64,000 nucleotides of DNA. Origin: Pelodera strongyloides. Taxonomy: Eukaryota > Nematoda > Chromadorea > Rhabditida > Rhabditidae. Below, one piece after another: positions 27,619-44,162 of this stretch. The notes under the pieces are model-generated. The model was given only the letters and a program-made list of their open reading frames with translations, was not told the DNA's origin and did not search any database. The stretch lies in assembly GCA_036852015.1 (NCBI GenBank), contig JAANDG010000640.1:17403-81402 (forward strand), written 5' to 3'. The translations under genes and the position numbers were made by a program. Each line of letters begins with the position of its first letter. Within the stretch, counting starts at the first letter, position 1.

Positions 27619-29825
27619 TCCACCCGCACCCTCCCGAATATCCTTCCTTTATTTATGCATCGTTAATAATGACTTCCTTTACGTATTTTAATGTCCATGA
27701 ACATAATTTCGCCCATCGACCTCAATTTGTAATATTCTTATTTGATTACGGTTTTCTTAATGCAAAGCCGTATAACGAACAATATTTCCTCAATTTATTT
27801 TCCTTTTTTGTTGATCGGCATATGCCGTGAGCTTAACGTGTTCGAATTGTAACTAGACTAGTGGGTGCTACAGCCGGTGAATTGAATATGTGTATAAGAC
27901 CGTGAGATCATAATATGCAAGCTTAGTTGAATTAAAGAGTAGATTGTAGGACAACAACTTTGAAGTTTAATTTATATTTAGTAGAATCTTGAATAAAAAA
28001 TTGTTTTATTTCATCTTTCTATAAATATGGTGAAGAACTTTCGACGGTTTGTTGCAAAATTGTCTAGAAGTTCCAGCTAAATTCACTTCAAGTCGCTCAT
28101 GTGATTTGTAATTCACGCTCTTTTACAATTAGACGCGAAAATAAGATAACTACTGAAAACGATGCAACTGTCAATGCTACTGATGCATAGTTAGCGCGGG
28201 TTTCTTTTTTATTTCCGTAAAAGGAGGTTTGTCGTGGTTTGCCTAGGGCTCTCGCCTTCTATTGTCCTATGAAAAGCCTATTGACCGAGGCTGGAAAAGG
28301 TGCACGGGGCGAGATTTTCGCAATGCACAGTTCCTACCCAGCTCCTCCTCGTTTTTTTCCGTAGACGTATGGTAATACTTATTATTTACCACAACTTTTG
28401 AATTGTATTAGTCTTTGAAATTTTTGAATTTTCCTAAAAAAACCCTAATTGCTTCTGAAAGATGATATAACTGCGCGGTTTTACACACAAAAATATCTCA
28501 GGTAGAAAAAACCCCGTAACCCCTCAATATAGCGTGGCTTCCAGACGTTACAAAAAATTCTTCTAGTCCATTCTTATTAGCGTTTTGACAAATCGTCTTA
28601 GAATGAGTCACCGTGATTTCCACGTCTTATAGTTTGTTGACCTGCGGCTTGTTATACATTTGCCAATGTAAGAGAATTATCAACTGATGGTCATGTCACC
28701 CCGGGTGTCAGTGGTTGTCATGATCGTACGGAGGTGTCTACGGGCTAGTAAGTGTATAGTGTGTCACATAGTTGGGCTGGGTTGACGTGGCCACAGATCG
28801 ATTTGCTGCGTGGCTCATGTGCCTGCCCCCTCTTTCCATTCCAAAAACACTAGTCGCTCTCACCCCGTTCCCGTGTATGCACCCTCTCTATGGTCCACGT
28901 TCTCTCCGCGTTCCGTTGTGTTACCATTCGGACCAGGCGGTGCCCCGAGCAAACTTACAATTGTCGCCCTATCCAATTTAAAAGAAACTATTGCAATTTA
29001 CATTTTGTCGCCCTATGATTTTGTTCGAGTTGACTATGTTGAAACCTCTTTATTTCGCCAGACTGTATTGCTTCTCCATCTATAAGCTGATGCATATTTG
29101 GATTTATCAACCGATATGTTATAGTAAAATATTTCGACACTGCTCGAGTTCACCCACTGCTCCATTGAATTTAAACGCTGCTCATTAGTTGTTAAGTTGC
29201 CTCCGCAGCATCTAATTATGTAGCTTCCCTTTTTTATTTTTTATTTAATTACTCTGACCAGAAATTATAGTATACGTCAAAAAGTGTCCACAGGATTTTC
29301 ATTTAATGGAATTTTGTTGACCCTTAATTGTAATGTACGTCGAAAAAAATCCACAGGATTTTCATTTTATAAGAATTTGTTTAGCCTTAATATCAATTCA
29401 CATGTTGATAGTGTTTAAGAAATAACCTGAACTTTTGTAATTTTCTGTATTTTTTTTTGTGATCTTCGAGTTTATGTAAGGTTTTCCGTAAATATCTTGA
29501 ATTTTAAACTCCTGTTTAGCCAGTCTATTTTGTATGTTAATGTAAATTTTCCACACATTTTTTGTTCTAAATCGTGATACGATTTCTTCCGTTTGTCGAT
29601 AGTTCAGTCGGCCCGTATTGGCTTTTTTTTGCTTGCTGGCTGCTGGAATTATGCTCCGTCTTTTGGTCTCATTTCGATTAAATTGCGGTTGTCCCCAAGC
29701 CATTCTCCTTTGAAACATATAAATTCGAGTCTTTTCTTCTTCACTCGTTTTAGAAACCAGCCCGTACCAGCTCATTGCTTATGGTTAGTCAGGGTTTTGT
29801 TTCTATTCATTGAAAATTGCAGAAA
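27619..29825. other. Intergenic between pcca-1 and rab-6
   Basis: About 2.2 kb holding the pcca-1 3' flank and the rab-6 promoter. Short frames (for example 28772-28981 and 29398-29775) have no splice support. A tandem duplication lies at 29272-29399. Confidence 0.4.
29272..29399. repeat. Imperfect tandem duplication, 64-bp period
   Basis: Two copies (29272-29335, 29336-29399) begin TACGTC.AAAAA and share TCCACAGGATTTTCATTT and a CCTTAAT stretch, with scattered differences. Confidence 0.75.
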
Positions 29826-33087
<3,262 letters not shown>

Positions 33088-34548
33088 GAAGTGGTGTCTC
33101 ATCAATTTCATGGGCTATCGCAATTAGGCAATTAAGATGAACTACATATTCCCTCAAATGTTCATCGAGGATGTTTCCCTTGTTTACATTTATTGATTAA
33201 AAAAACTAAAAGCCATCGAGCACATGCGCGTATGGTCTAGAACCTAACTACCGTTTAAACGGATATTTATTTAGTAGGTTCCACTCATTGATTTCAATAA
33301 TCAGGGCCGACACTACATGCTCAGCCAAGAATACCTGTTTATTTTTAGTTTCGACCTTTTTCACAACAGTGATTTGTCACTCACGGAACTTAGTGTCGAT
33401 CTATTATCATTGAAAAGCTGTGACGCATAATATCCCTCGTTAGTCATGCTAAATCAGAGCTCACCAATTTTTTATTTATTGCAAACAAGTTGTTGTCTCA
33501 AAGTGTTTAATTTATTTGTATCCTGGAACGGGCCCCGTCTGTCTGGCTCTTGTTTGGTAGTGTTTTGTGGTGTAAAGGGGTTTCTGCACGAAGGGTACCA
33601 CAATCATTAAACGAGACGTGCGTTGTAAGGCAGCTTTCAGTCAATTCACTTGTGTTCTTTATTTATTTGTTTTCTATTATCTATTTCGTGTTACGCTGTT
33701 GCTAGAGAGGTTCTATTTTTTCTGTTTCATATCTTTTCATTAATGACTTTTGTTCCGGACAGAGCTTCTCGTCCGCTTCCGCGTTTCATACAAATTGAGC
33801 ATTGAAATCACTGTTAATTTATTGCAATACCCCTTCCCCCTTGCTTTTTCTGTTTGACCGCTCTCGCATTGTCTCCTGGTCTGCGCTCTGTGTGATAATT
33901 ATTATTTTTCCAATTTAATCTTACCTGTTTATCAATGGTTTTCTTTTGTCTCATGGTTATGGTCTGTGTCGCTTTGTTCCGCAAATAAAGAACTGAGCTT
34001 GAAGGGATTTGTATTACTTCTTTCGGAGTGTGGATATATTGCAGAAACTAATCTTTACTAAACATTCAATTTAAAGTGTTAAAAATATTACGAAGAGATC
34101 AATTGCCTCGGAACATTGAAAATAAATATGCGACAGGAACCAGTACAGTGAAATTGTAAGCAAATTAATCGATCATCAGAATGTTTGATAACTATTCAGT
34201 TGTTTATATGAAAATACAATTTGATATGGGAAGAGCTAAGGAAACCTGGTGATATGACTTTTAGTAACGGTGGGAATCGGTAGGACATTTCTCAGTGCAC
34301 ATAAAACACTTCTTAATGAGGAAGTTTAGCCGGTGCTTCGGAGGCTCTAATGAATAATGTTCTCGGAAATAGCGCTTTCACCGGGGAAGCTGGACTCACT
34401 GTACGAATTCGATCATAATTTTTTCAAGCCAGTGCGTTTTTTTGTGTTGAACTGCGGAGGTGTAAAGAATCACTGCCATTTTCTTAACCAGCAGCGAATC
34501 TTTGGGTTTGTGCATGGTCAGACATTAGTATTGCTGGAGGGGCAGATG
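33088..34548. other. Convergent intergenic region rab-6.2 / NCS
   Basis: Holds the 3' untranslated region of the long rab-6.2 form (AATAAA at 33984-33989) and the 3' flank of the calcium-sensor gene. No other gene is seen. Confidence 0.5.
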
Positions 34549-36183
34549 CTACGCGGAACTGTTCATATCCATCGTGAGCGCTTGCACTATCCATGGATCA
34601 GCCTTAGATCCCTCCTTGAACTCATCCCGAGTCAGCTGGCCGTCAAGATTCTACAAAGAAGAAGGCTAAGAACCTTTCTCACATTGAAGTGGGCAAAATC
34701 TTTGTAAGTGTTACACTTTTACTGTTTGCAGAGTGTTTTTGTTGTGGACAAAGTTAAGTAAAAGCATTAAAATAGTTCACAACTAGCCTTATCCATGTTG
34801 CTGAAGATTTTCTCGACTCTCTTCTGTGGGGTGTCCTGGAAAAATACGTCAATGAAAAGGTGGCGGTAAAAATCAAGATCTATGTCAAGTGACTCTTTAA
34901 TTGTTCAAACTGAAATGAAGTTATGATAATATTAGAGGAACCACCTCATCCTTAGGCAATTCGAGCATGTTTCCAATCATTGAATATATGGCGTCGACAA
35001 TATTTGCCATTTCTTCCTTGGTAATGTACCCGTCCTTGTCGACGTCGTAGAGTGAAAAAGACCCTACAAATGGGGGATCCTTTGAATTTTCATTTAACTT
35101 TTGGTCATGCGAGGTGCTTCATCAATCTCTATAATCCTTGTCTTGTATTGTTCTTGCGCAGGAGCAGTACATCGTTTGTGGTCAAGTAAAAACATTTGTT
35201 AAGTTCTAAATCTCAGCACGCACCAATAGTTTAAGTTTCCATGATGTCGCTTTCAGAGAGCTTACGCTATAATCCTTACAATATAAAAATAACACATACA
35301 GTCAAGTTTCTCGTCGAGCGTGCCTCGAGACGTAATTGATAGTGCCGCGATGAACTCTTTGAACGAGATGTGACCGTCCTGGAATAAACATTGTTTGCAC
35401 CGACAACATCGACAACATAAAGAGTGCATAACGAATAACAAATCTTTATAAGACGTTTCAGGATTGTGACGTTAGCGAGAATAAACTACCTCAAATGTGG
35501 CTATCAATAAGGTAACCAAAGGCCTATTATCGCTAAGCGGGGAACTTGCCTGATTGTCATCGAATACGTTGAAAACGAATGCCGCAAACTTTGAGGGATC
35601 ACCGTTCGGGAAAAATTGTTTGTAGATACCTAAATGGTGAGGTATGTTGACATTTTATGTAAGTGTTGTTCTTACTATTCGATGCTTGATCTCATCAGTA
35701 CAACTTGCATCTAGCTTTGCATCTAACTTTCACTAACACAGGAACTGTTAATCAGTTACTACGAGAACGCACCTTGAAATTCCTCCATTTTGAGCTCCCC
35801 GCTCGGACAATCGCGTACAAAGTCTTTGTACCATTTCTTAAGCTCCTTTTTACTGACTGAAAACGTGTAGTATTGTAAATACATTGTCTTGTAGCAGTAT
35901 TGTAAATAATTCAGGATATAGCCTATTCTATCTGATATTATTTTTCATTCACGCAGGTTTCACATAGTTGCGCGCAAAAAAAAAAAAATAATTTTGCAAT
36001 GGCTAACATGTGGTGCTCTGCATTCGAAATCTAATTAGCGGTTGCAACTCTGATTCTCTATAATTTATCAGTAAAAAACGCACAATATGTCTTTTCCTCG
36101 AGTTCCCTAATTTCGTCCGGCGATAACTTTTTATTGGCTCGTTTCCTCTTTTGCTCCAATGGTTTGCTGTTGTTTTTACCCAT
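34549..36183 (-). CDS. Neuronal calcium sensor (frequenin/NCS family)
   Basis: EF-hand calcium switch of neurons, probably the NCS-2 type. Exons: 36084-36183, 35773-35856, 35550-35629, 35300-35378, 34945-35063, 34788-34835, 34549-34650, encoding 203 residues. MGKNNS gives an N-terminal myristoylation site. A basic stretch ([10 protein letters not shown]) lengthens the N-terminus relative to the usual ~190 residues. EF1 is degenerate with Cys-Pro (RDCPSGEL), as in all family members. EF2 ([12 protein letters not shown]), EF3 ([12 protein letters not shown]) and EF4 ([12 protein letters not shown]) keep calcium ligands. Two introns, after 35550 and after 34788, begin with GC rather than GT. A 3' splice site lies 17 nt upstream of the ATG. 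Confidence 0.93.
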
Positions 36184-38875
36184 AGCACTGAGCGGTCCGC
36201 CTGCAAGCCAAAATCTTCAGCATTCGAGATTTCAACTAGAACACAAAACATTTGGAGAAAGAAACGAACCATGGCTTAAAAAAAGATTAGGACTGCGTCT
36301 CGCGGCGGCTTCGGATTGAGAACACGGAAAAAGCAATCCAGTTTATCCACACGGGTATAGATTTACAAATTAACAACAAGTAAATAGAATAAATGTGAAA
36401 AGCGTTCGAGATTCCAATTGAGCCCAGGTAGGCAAGCTCATCTTAAGTGGGAGACAACACCATAGAAACCAAAATAGCTGAGAGCAGACAGAAGTATGAA
36501 CAATGCAAATACATCAGATGAATAAGGAATTCGGTGGGATTTTAATACTTCAATGCAGAATTCAGACCATACATGTGGATAACATGCGCCGGTCCAACAC
36601 GGCGCATCCAATCTGCAGTACTTTTTCAAATTTCATTAATTACAAGAAATTAACAAAAAATCTATGAGATACATCTTCCCGGCAGTACACTTATGGTATT
36701 AACTGATAGATTCTAAGCGACAGTATGAATATTGAATAGAAGACAATGAGCCTATAGATTCCTGTGTTGCCAAGGAAAAAGAATAGAAAAAGAAAGATTT
36801 AGAGGGGAGATTAAATCCGGCTGTTTATTAACAGAAGCCATAATTCGCTGAGATGAGGTCATAGACGAATGTAGGCAAGTGGATCCTTCAAATCAGCCGA
36901 TGATACGAAACAACTAATGGTTAGAATAACTCCCACCTCTAGCGAGTGAACTCAAGTCTGTATTACATTATTATGCTTAGGAATGAGAAAAGGATGAGTC
37001 GTTCCGTCAAAATAATCGTTCACGATGGAAAAACATCCGTAATATATATCACAGACGCACTCGGGGCTATTGATGTCCAAACCAACTAGTTAATCAGTAG
37101 CATGAATGCTGCATCCAACGTGTGCTGAGGAGACGCCAACATGCCGAAGCAGAAAATGCAAAGTGAAACGGGCTCGTAATTGCTTCCACCTTTTGGGTAT
37201 GCAATAAAATACTGAAGTTTCACCATGTGCACGCCGGTGCTTAAGTTGATTTATGTGAGTTGTTCCATGCCACAAATGTTGTTTATTTGAAGGGTAATTA
37301 AAAACAGAGGCTAAGCAAAGGCGGTCGGAAAACTCCAAAGCAGAAACGCTCATATCTTCTACAGTTGAGTCCGGTTGGAAATATATGCAGAAGCTCAGTC
37401 GAAGTTTTCCCATTTTCGAGAACTTCTCGTTGCGAACGAGACGAACAGTAACAAGCTGTGCACATAAATATGATGAAATGCAACAATCCTCGGCATTTAT
37501 ACACAAGTCTATGATTCATATGCGATTTTTGAAACTAATAAAGCTGGAATAGAGAATAAAACGGACGTTTTTTTCATAACAAAATGTTAACGGTTCGAAT
37601 TTTTTGGTTGGAATATTTTTCATTCTTTACATCATGAAACAATGCGGATGCGGCATAACCAAGGACAAGAATATATAAATAAATAAAATGGAGCGTGAAA
37701 AGGGAAAAGTTTAAATGAAAAGTTAGTGGCAGGTTGACGCACACACGTACTGATGTGTTGTTTGATGGCGGGGCCAGTATAGGGCTGATATTGGCCTCAA
37801 TCCCACTCACTAATGGATTGACTTCACGTAAAAACCACAAGAAACTTTCCGCATTAAATCATTAAGTCTTGTCGGCTGGCCAATCGCACATCGAATTAAC
37901 ACACATATTCACATATGATTCACATCCTAGGGAAGCTTTCCACGGCAGACGGAACGTTCCCAGCCCTAAGGGACTTTGATAAACTTCTGGGTAGTAAGAA
38001 GCATACTAGTGAAGGACACATATATGTTTTGTATCGGCGTGTTCGGAACAGGATCATAGAAATCCATGGCGATGAAGAATGGATTAGCATTAACATGACA
38101 TGCTTTACATGATCATCTATTAATACTATATTAAAGAAAGATCAGTTTATAATTGCAGATATTCTTTCCCTGCAACCTGTCGCAAAAATAATTATGTGTT
38201 GGTTGCGTTGGTTTACTTTAAATCACTGCGTAATGTGGATCACTCATTATTTGAAAGTTGGGAAAGCTCTCAGGGCTTTTACTTAGAAATAAGGGAAACA
38301 AAAATTAAACCGTATTTTTTTCTGTCCAGCTAAAACAAAATCAGCAACAAACGCCAAAGTGTGAACCAAATGTGTAAAAATGTGATCCAAAATTGCTTGG
38401 TGGATAAATCCAATTAGCGGACACTAATTTCGTGGATGTTAATTGACAAATGCCACGCAACTTGTATGAGATTTTGTGCGTTTGCTAACGAACACCACAT
38501 TACTTTGCGCAAACAACCAACAGGAAACTGCACTGTCTATAGCTAGATATGTGTTAATGAATAATAAGAAATATGACATTTAAATAAGTTGATCTCTGTG
38601 AATCGTTCAAACAAAATCTGGTCTGGAGAATTTTGTTCTGCTGCTTGTTTCTAAATGAAAAAAAAACGCGTAACAGGTGATTTTAAGTAAAAACGCAGCT
38701 GGATCGCGGAAATGAGATTGACTCACTTTCATGAAAGTTAAGACAGAAAAGATGAATTTGGCAAAGAGAAATGTAGAAACTACTAACAATATTTGGAGAA
38801 ATATTAACCACAGGGTTCTTTTGTTTGCTCCATTAAAGTAATTCTAGGCCACAGAAAAAAAAACATAAGTGGAGG

Positions 38876-39017
38876 ATGAAACGGGCCACTTGTATTTAAC
38901 CAATGCAATTTAATATCTCAAATCCGCTTGAGAAATCAAAACACGTCCGATCGTCTCTGATCAATGGAAGATTTTTTATTTGTCACTCAAGAAAACCAAA
39001 GAAGTGGCCCGTTTCAT
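38876..39017. mobile_element. Short inverted-repeat element
   Basis: ATGAAACGGGCCACTT at 38876-38891 is repeated as its exact reverse complement at 39002-39017, with about 110 bp of AT-rich DNA between them. There is no coding capacity. This fits a small MITE, though a target duplication was not found. Confidence 0.5.
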
Positions 39018-39491
39018 TGATTGTTACATCATTAAAAGCCCAGCGATTGGCACTATAGAGTGGATCTTTGGGCAATATGCCAGCAGGTAAAAACGACAAT
39101 ACAAACAAACGATCGTTTAAATTGTTTAAGATGTCAGCAACTTTTAAAGGCGTAAAAGGAATACCAGTTTGCAGACATGTATTTGAATTTCTGATTTCAT
39201 CTGAGCTGGGAATTCATTGAGAAAAAAAGAACTGCTAGAAAGGTTGGCGATATCGTCAAGAATCTTCTCAAACTGGTATCAGGGACTTCGCCTTAATTTC
39301 GCACAACATACGGCAACGGATGCGCATATTGGAGTTCCCCCGTCCAGGTTGTTTGTTGGTGCAATGCGAGTGTAGTCAATTTCGGTGGTCGCTCGGAAAA
39401 GAGATCATTTGATTGGAGACGACGCCTTTTTGAATATCTTGGAAATGGGCCGTATGTTGGGGACCACCGACAATGAGCGCGTTTTTATTTA

Positions 39492-39887
39492 AAGGGTCAG
39501 GCCCACGGACTTGAACCTATGTTTATTATTTGTTCATATTTTTTATTTAGGGTGTGTATTATAAAATATACAAACTGAGTTTGAACTGGCTTCACCAGCG
39601 TGAAGCTTTTCAAGTAAGTTTTACTTGAGAGTATACAGATTGTATAGCCACCAGATACATACGGGACAGACAAAAAAAGAGCGAGATGCCGTCGGGACAC
39701 ACCAATAAGGAAATAAGGATGCAATTGCTTTCCCGTACTGTATGCTCTCAAGTAAAACTTACTTGAAAAATTTCACTGTGGTGAATCCGGTTGAAATTTA
39801 GTTTGTATATATTATAATAAACACCCTTTATAAAAATTATGAACAAAATAATAAATATAGGCTCAAGTTGGTGGGCCCCGACACTTT
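39492..39887. mobile_element. MITE with ~155-bp terminal inverted repeats
   Basis: The left arm (39492-~39650) and right arm (~39741-39887) are reverse complements with about 85 per cent identity by eye. Shared blocks are GGCCCAC, TTTATTATTT.GTTCATA, AGGGTGT.TATTATAA, ATACAAACT and TTTTCAAGTAAGTTTTACTT. The ~90-bp centre has no gene. This looks like a foldback or MITE-type element. Confidence 0.8.
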
Positions 39888-41944
39888 AGTAGCGACACCA
39901 GTGCAATTTAGTATTGTTTCCAGTAGAAATATACACGTGAATACAGCCGTCAAACTCATTCAGATTATTGTATAGAGAGCGAATGTTTAGGGCTCTTTAC
40001 AAAAATTTTGAATTTTTATTATTATGGCTTAATTCCTAGCTCTATCACATGACTTCCCTGCAGTCCAAAATCAATACATTGGATATGCACTCACTCAGTC
40101 ATTTCATTAGATTTTATGGGATTAGGAAACATTTAATCCCATATCAATGTGATACCTGCGGGATTACAGTAGTTCTTTTCCTGGTGGATTATAATTTGAA
40201 AAAAGTTTTCTAGTAATTACAAATGAACCCATAGACATAAAAAGTAATGAGAATAAGAAAACGTTACTGAAAATGAGCAAGCGCAGTATCTGTTAATCCA
40301 TAGAAATATAATCGTGAACAAAGATTTCATTTAAACGTACCAAAGTTTTAATAACAAATTTTGTTGTATTATGTATCTGAAATACAAGAAAAGAGATTCT
40401 CGAAAAAACGGGACTTAAGCGAAACTGTTTTGTAGCGTGTTAGCCTATTTGTTTATACCATTTTGCATTTAGGCTACGAAGATCTTATATAATCAGTAAA
40501 TGAATAGAAAACGATAATTGATCGTTTTATAGGCAAAAATAGACTTGTTTTAACATTGAGGTGGTAATAAAGGAGCGACAAGACAAGAGGTCATCAGCCT
40601 TTAGTTCAGGCGCTCCAAAGTAATTAAGTCATATTTGAGCGAGCAAAAATTGGCTGCCTAGGGTCAGAACGGGATATGAGGAATAGGAAAGCGCATAGCC
40701 TGAAATTTATCTCAAATAAAGAGTTCACAAAAATAGAAAAAAAATGACGCAGAAAGCATATTGTCACATTCAGTAAAGTAAAGGGGTAAAAGTTGTGAGC
40801 AGTTTGTGTTTTAGTTGCAATTTTATGGGGGCGCCTATTATCTTGTTAGACCTCAGGTTGTCAGAAAACACTCCACGTGTACTGTGAAAACAACGAATAA
40901 ATGCAAAATCAGTTCAATTCTTTAAAAAATCCTTGAGTTCCGCTGGAGCTGGCAGCAAGCACATTTCTGATGTTTTCAATCCTTTGTTGGTCAATTAATA
41001 TGCTTAATATCAACGGTATACTTTCGAGTAGCTTGAGGTTGTTAAAATTGTGACTTTGCAAAAGAAGCGTTTATCTCAAAAGTGTCCCAGACCATTCATA
41101 AGCGGCAGTATGAAGCCAAGAAATTGTATGAGAATCCTGCGATAAGTAAATCCTATTAAATTGGACCAATTGGACGAGGAATGAAGGTCTAAATAAGGCT
41201 TCGAACTGTCCTTAGATCTCTGGTGAGCTCAAGTAGGCGGATAAAGACGGGACAATCGAGTTTAAGTTGTGTCGTGATTTACAAGAGCTTAATTCTTCAG
41301 GGAATTGTACCCAATCACATGCGTCGCCTACACAAGAACTGCTCATGGCGGAACTACTTTAGAGATAAAAAATGTGGCCAAGATTTGCATTGGGTACGAT
41401 TTATTCATTTTTTGTTTGCCCCTGACAAAAGGCCCCTTAAAGTTCAAAACGGGAAAACATGCAGCACGTCTCAAGTATTGTAGTCGCTTAGAAGGTTTGG
41501 CAAAATAGCTTTTGCTTACACTTTGATGATCAATTATGTTGATTGTCAACCGTGACTTGGGTGTGAATGTGCCATCGTTCAAGCATAGTGCAGTTGGTGT
41601 GTGCGAGACGAGGATTTATTTTCCACTGGGCAACAGGATAATGGATTGCGTATAAAATACTCAATGGCTTCAGGTTTTCGGATAAAATATCGGTTGTAAC
41701 GCACCAAATATTACAGAGGAGCGATTATTGGTAACGGAGTAATGGGTGTGGTTCAGGAACATGCAAATATGAAGAGTTGCAGGCGTATATCGTGCGACAG
41801 GGAAACTCGGAATTTATGTAGCTAGTAGATGTTTTGATGTGTTAAATATAAGACAATTAAATATCAGACAACTGGTTAAAAAGATGGTGTAGCTGTGTTC
41901 ATTTGCTGGAGACTCGTAATTGAAAATTCAGCACAACAACTCGA

Positions 41945-42000
41945 TCTTTGCTGCGTTATTTATTTATTTATTTATTAAATACACCAAAAGGTGTGCATCC
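41945..42000 (-). repeat. Possible LINE 3' tail, (TAAA)n
   Basis: On the minus strand the sequence reads GGATGCACACCTTTTGGTGT followed by (TAAA)n repeats. A small hairpin (CACACC/GGTGT) ahead of a simple-repeat tail is a common 3' end of non-LTR retrotransposons. No coding part was found next to it. Confidence 0.35.
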
Positions 42001-43704
42001 GAGGATGAAAGTTAAAAACGAACATACAAACGGAAACAGATAACTGTTGATTAGCAATGAGATTTGACATTTGACATTCTGCATTTGGAATATTGTTGCA
42101 AAGGAATAAAGCCAGCATTTTTGTTTGAGCAAACCTTGAATCAATCCCTTTAGCAAATAATGTGGTATTTCCATGTTACCTTAAAAAATGAGCCACATTC
42201 ACGAACAACGTTTAAGAAATAAGTAGACATACTACCTCATTGGGACCTAGAAATAAATGTTAAAAACTAGACAACAGAAAATTAAACCCTAGCACCGTGA
42301 ATACCCTCCACCCGCAGGAAACCGAATGCGCTACATTGAAATACCACTTAACCGCAAATGGTTGTTTTTTGAGTGGTTAATCCACTGGGCTTAATTACAA
42401 GGTTTTCTAAACTAACCGATAGCTGGGTAACTGGTAACTGAGTAGTTGGCAACTGGGTAATATGCATTAAGTGTCAATATTGAATACTGTAAATAATCTC
42501 CGAGAAAAAAAAACTAAGACGAAACGATACAATTGTCAATAGATTTTAGATATTTTATCCATCGTCCATTGGCATGTCATCGATCTTTAATTCATCTAGA
42601 ACAATATTCATGCGTTGGGGGGAGGTTGCATTCATCATAGGTGTAATAACACGATTCTTGTAATGAATTCTCAAGAGTACGCACATCAAGAAGCACAAAA
42701 GATATCAAAGGAAGGCAAGGAACTAGGAGAGTAGAAAAGAGGGGAATGCCCTTACACTCGATGACTCGATTACGTGATTAAGCTTCTACATAACACACTT
42801 AGCCGTCAAACTTCACGTACATAATAACTAGTTTATTAAAAACTGATTGCAGAATACAGTATTCTCTAAAACATTACTTTATTTGCCTCTAGCAACAATG
42901 CAACTTTAAGACCAAATTACAACAAAGTTCTGTGTTATTAACAAATGTGATACCTGGTTGCTTATGCAGTCTTTTTTTGTCATAGTGCTTTCTATTTTGC
43001 TGCCTGGTCATTCATAAACTTCATTCGAATAATTTTTATAAAAAAAAGTTTATGCATAAAAAGAATTGATTGTTTGAATGACAAATAATAAGATATCATT
43101 TGCTCCTCGTTGGAGAATACATGGGATGATAGAAGGTCTCAACAGTGATTTAAGGTCAAAAAGAAAATACGAAAAATCCAACATTCACTTAACATTCTTA
43201 TGCAGTATGGGTGTGCGGCGCTTTGAGAAACTATCGGCATTCAGCTATACATTGCAAAAACATGAACTTTTCTTGTCTGACACTTAACGACAAATATAAA
43301 GGGATGAATGATTGATTTACAAACATACATTGGCAAAGAACCATGCTCATTCTTGCACATCAATGAATATGACAAATATGTGGGGTTCTAGGTTTTAGGA
43401 TATTCTAGGTTTTGACAAGTAGATTATTAAACCATACAAACGGCTACATCTAGCAAATCTAAAACACTTGATAAAACAGGCGCCAAATATAGCAATAAAA
43501 CAACTTTTTAACAAAAATAATAAGAGTGAAACATGGTGTCACGTGAATTTTTCAGCCAGAAGCAACTAAGCATAGCTGCCAAAGCATAGGGAAGTTAAAT
43601 CAGGAAGAAAAAATAATTATTATTACATGCTCATTTACCACAAACAATTAGCTATGTGATAAAATTAAAAGGTATACAACCTATGCAATTTATCTGTATC
43701 AAAA

Positions 43705-43816
43705 GCATAAAATGAAAACGTATAAAACAGATCCAAATGTACAAAAATGATCAAATACAAAGTATAAAATGGATAAAACAGAGTAAAATGGGTAAAATAA
43801 AAACGGGTAAAACGCA
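43705..43816. repeat. Degenerate short tandem repeat
   Basis: Irregular repeats of a 10-13-bp motif like GTATAAAA(T/C)GGATAAAACAG run through this AT-rich stretch. Confidence 0.5.
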
Positions 43817-44162
43817 CTAATGACTACGAAGCAAGTATTCACAGAAGGGAAAATCACTGGAAATACACCAAGGAAAGAATAATAAACAAACAATTGGATT
43901 TAGCCACAAGCAAAAACTTACAATCCACAAATCTACTTTAACCATACACCGTCCTACCGAGGAATTCAAACAACTCTTGTAAATTTTTCGTTGCTACAGC
44001 CACATTACATTGGCTGACAACCCTAATTTGAAAGTATGAGACTGCTGTTGAAATTTTACAGACAAATCGAAACCTTTCATTTCAGCTCTAACTTCTTTGC
44101 CGACGAACGACCTGTCGATACTGGTACCACTAACATGCTCATCCTTGATGATCATAATCAAC

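Larger units (their letters stand above)
36184..44162. other. 8-kb gene-poor region with repeats
   Basis: No gene could be built here. Frames such as 37090-37506 (-), 37915-38112 (+, 65 codons from a true ATG) and 41223-41483 (+) lack splice partners or family features. The region does hold at least two inverted-repeat elements, a possible LINE tail and several AT-rich simple repeats, listed separately. It may be the regulatory flank of the calcium-sensor gene, or a repeat-rich spacer. Confidence 0.4.

Noticed and set aside
34357..34707. 116-codon plus-strand frame
   Set aside because: It lies antisense to the last exon of the calcium-sensor gene, which has clear EF-hand content; no family match on the plus strand.
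37090..37506. 138-codon minus-strand frame
   Set aside because: It begins at a non-ATG codon, has no splice partners and no recognisable motif.
43400..43820. Possible CRISPR-like or minisatellite array
   Set aside because: The repeats are irregular, AT-rich and without spacers; nematode nuclear DNA is not expected to carry CRISPR arrays.
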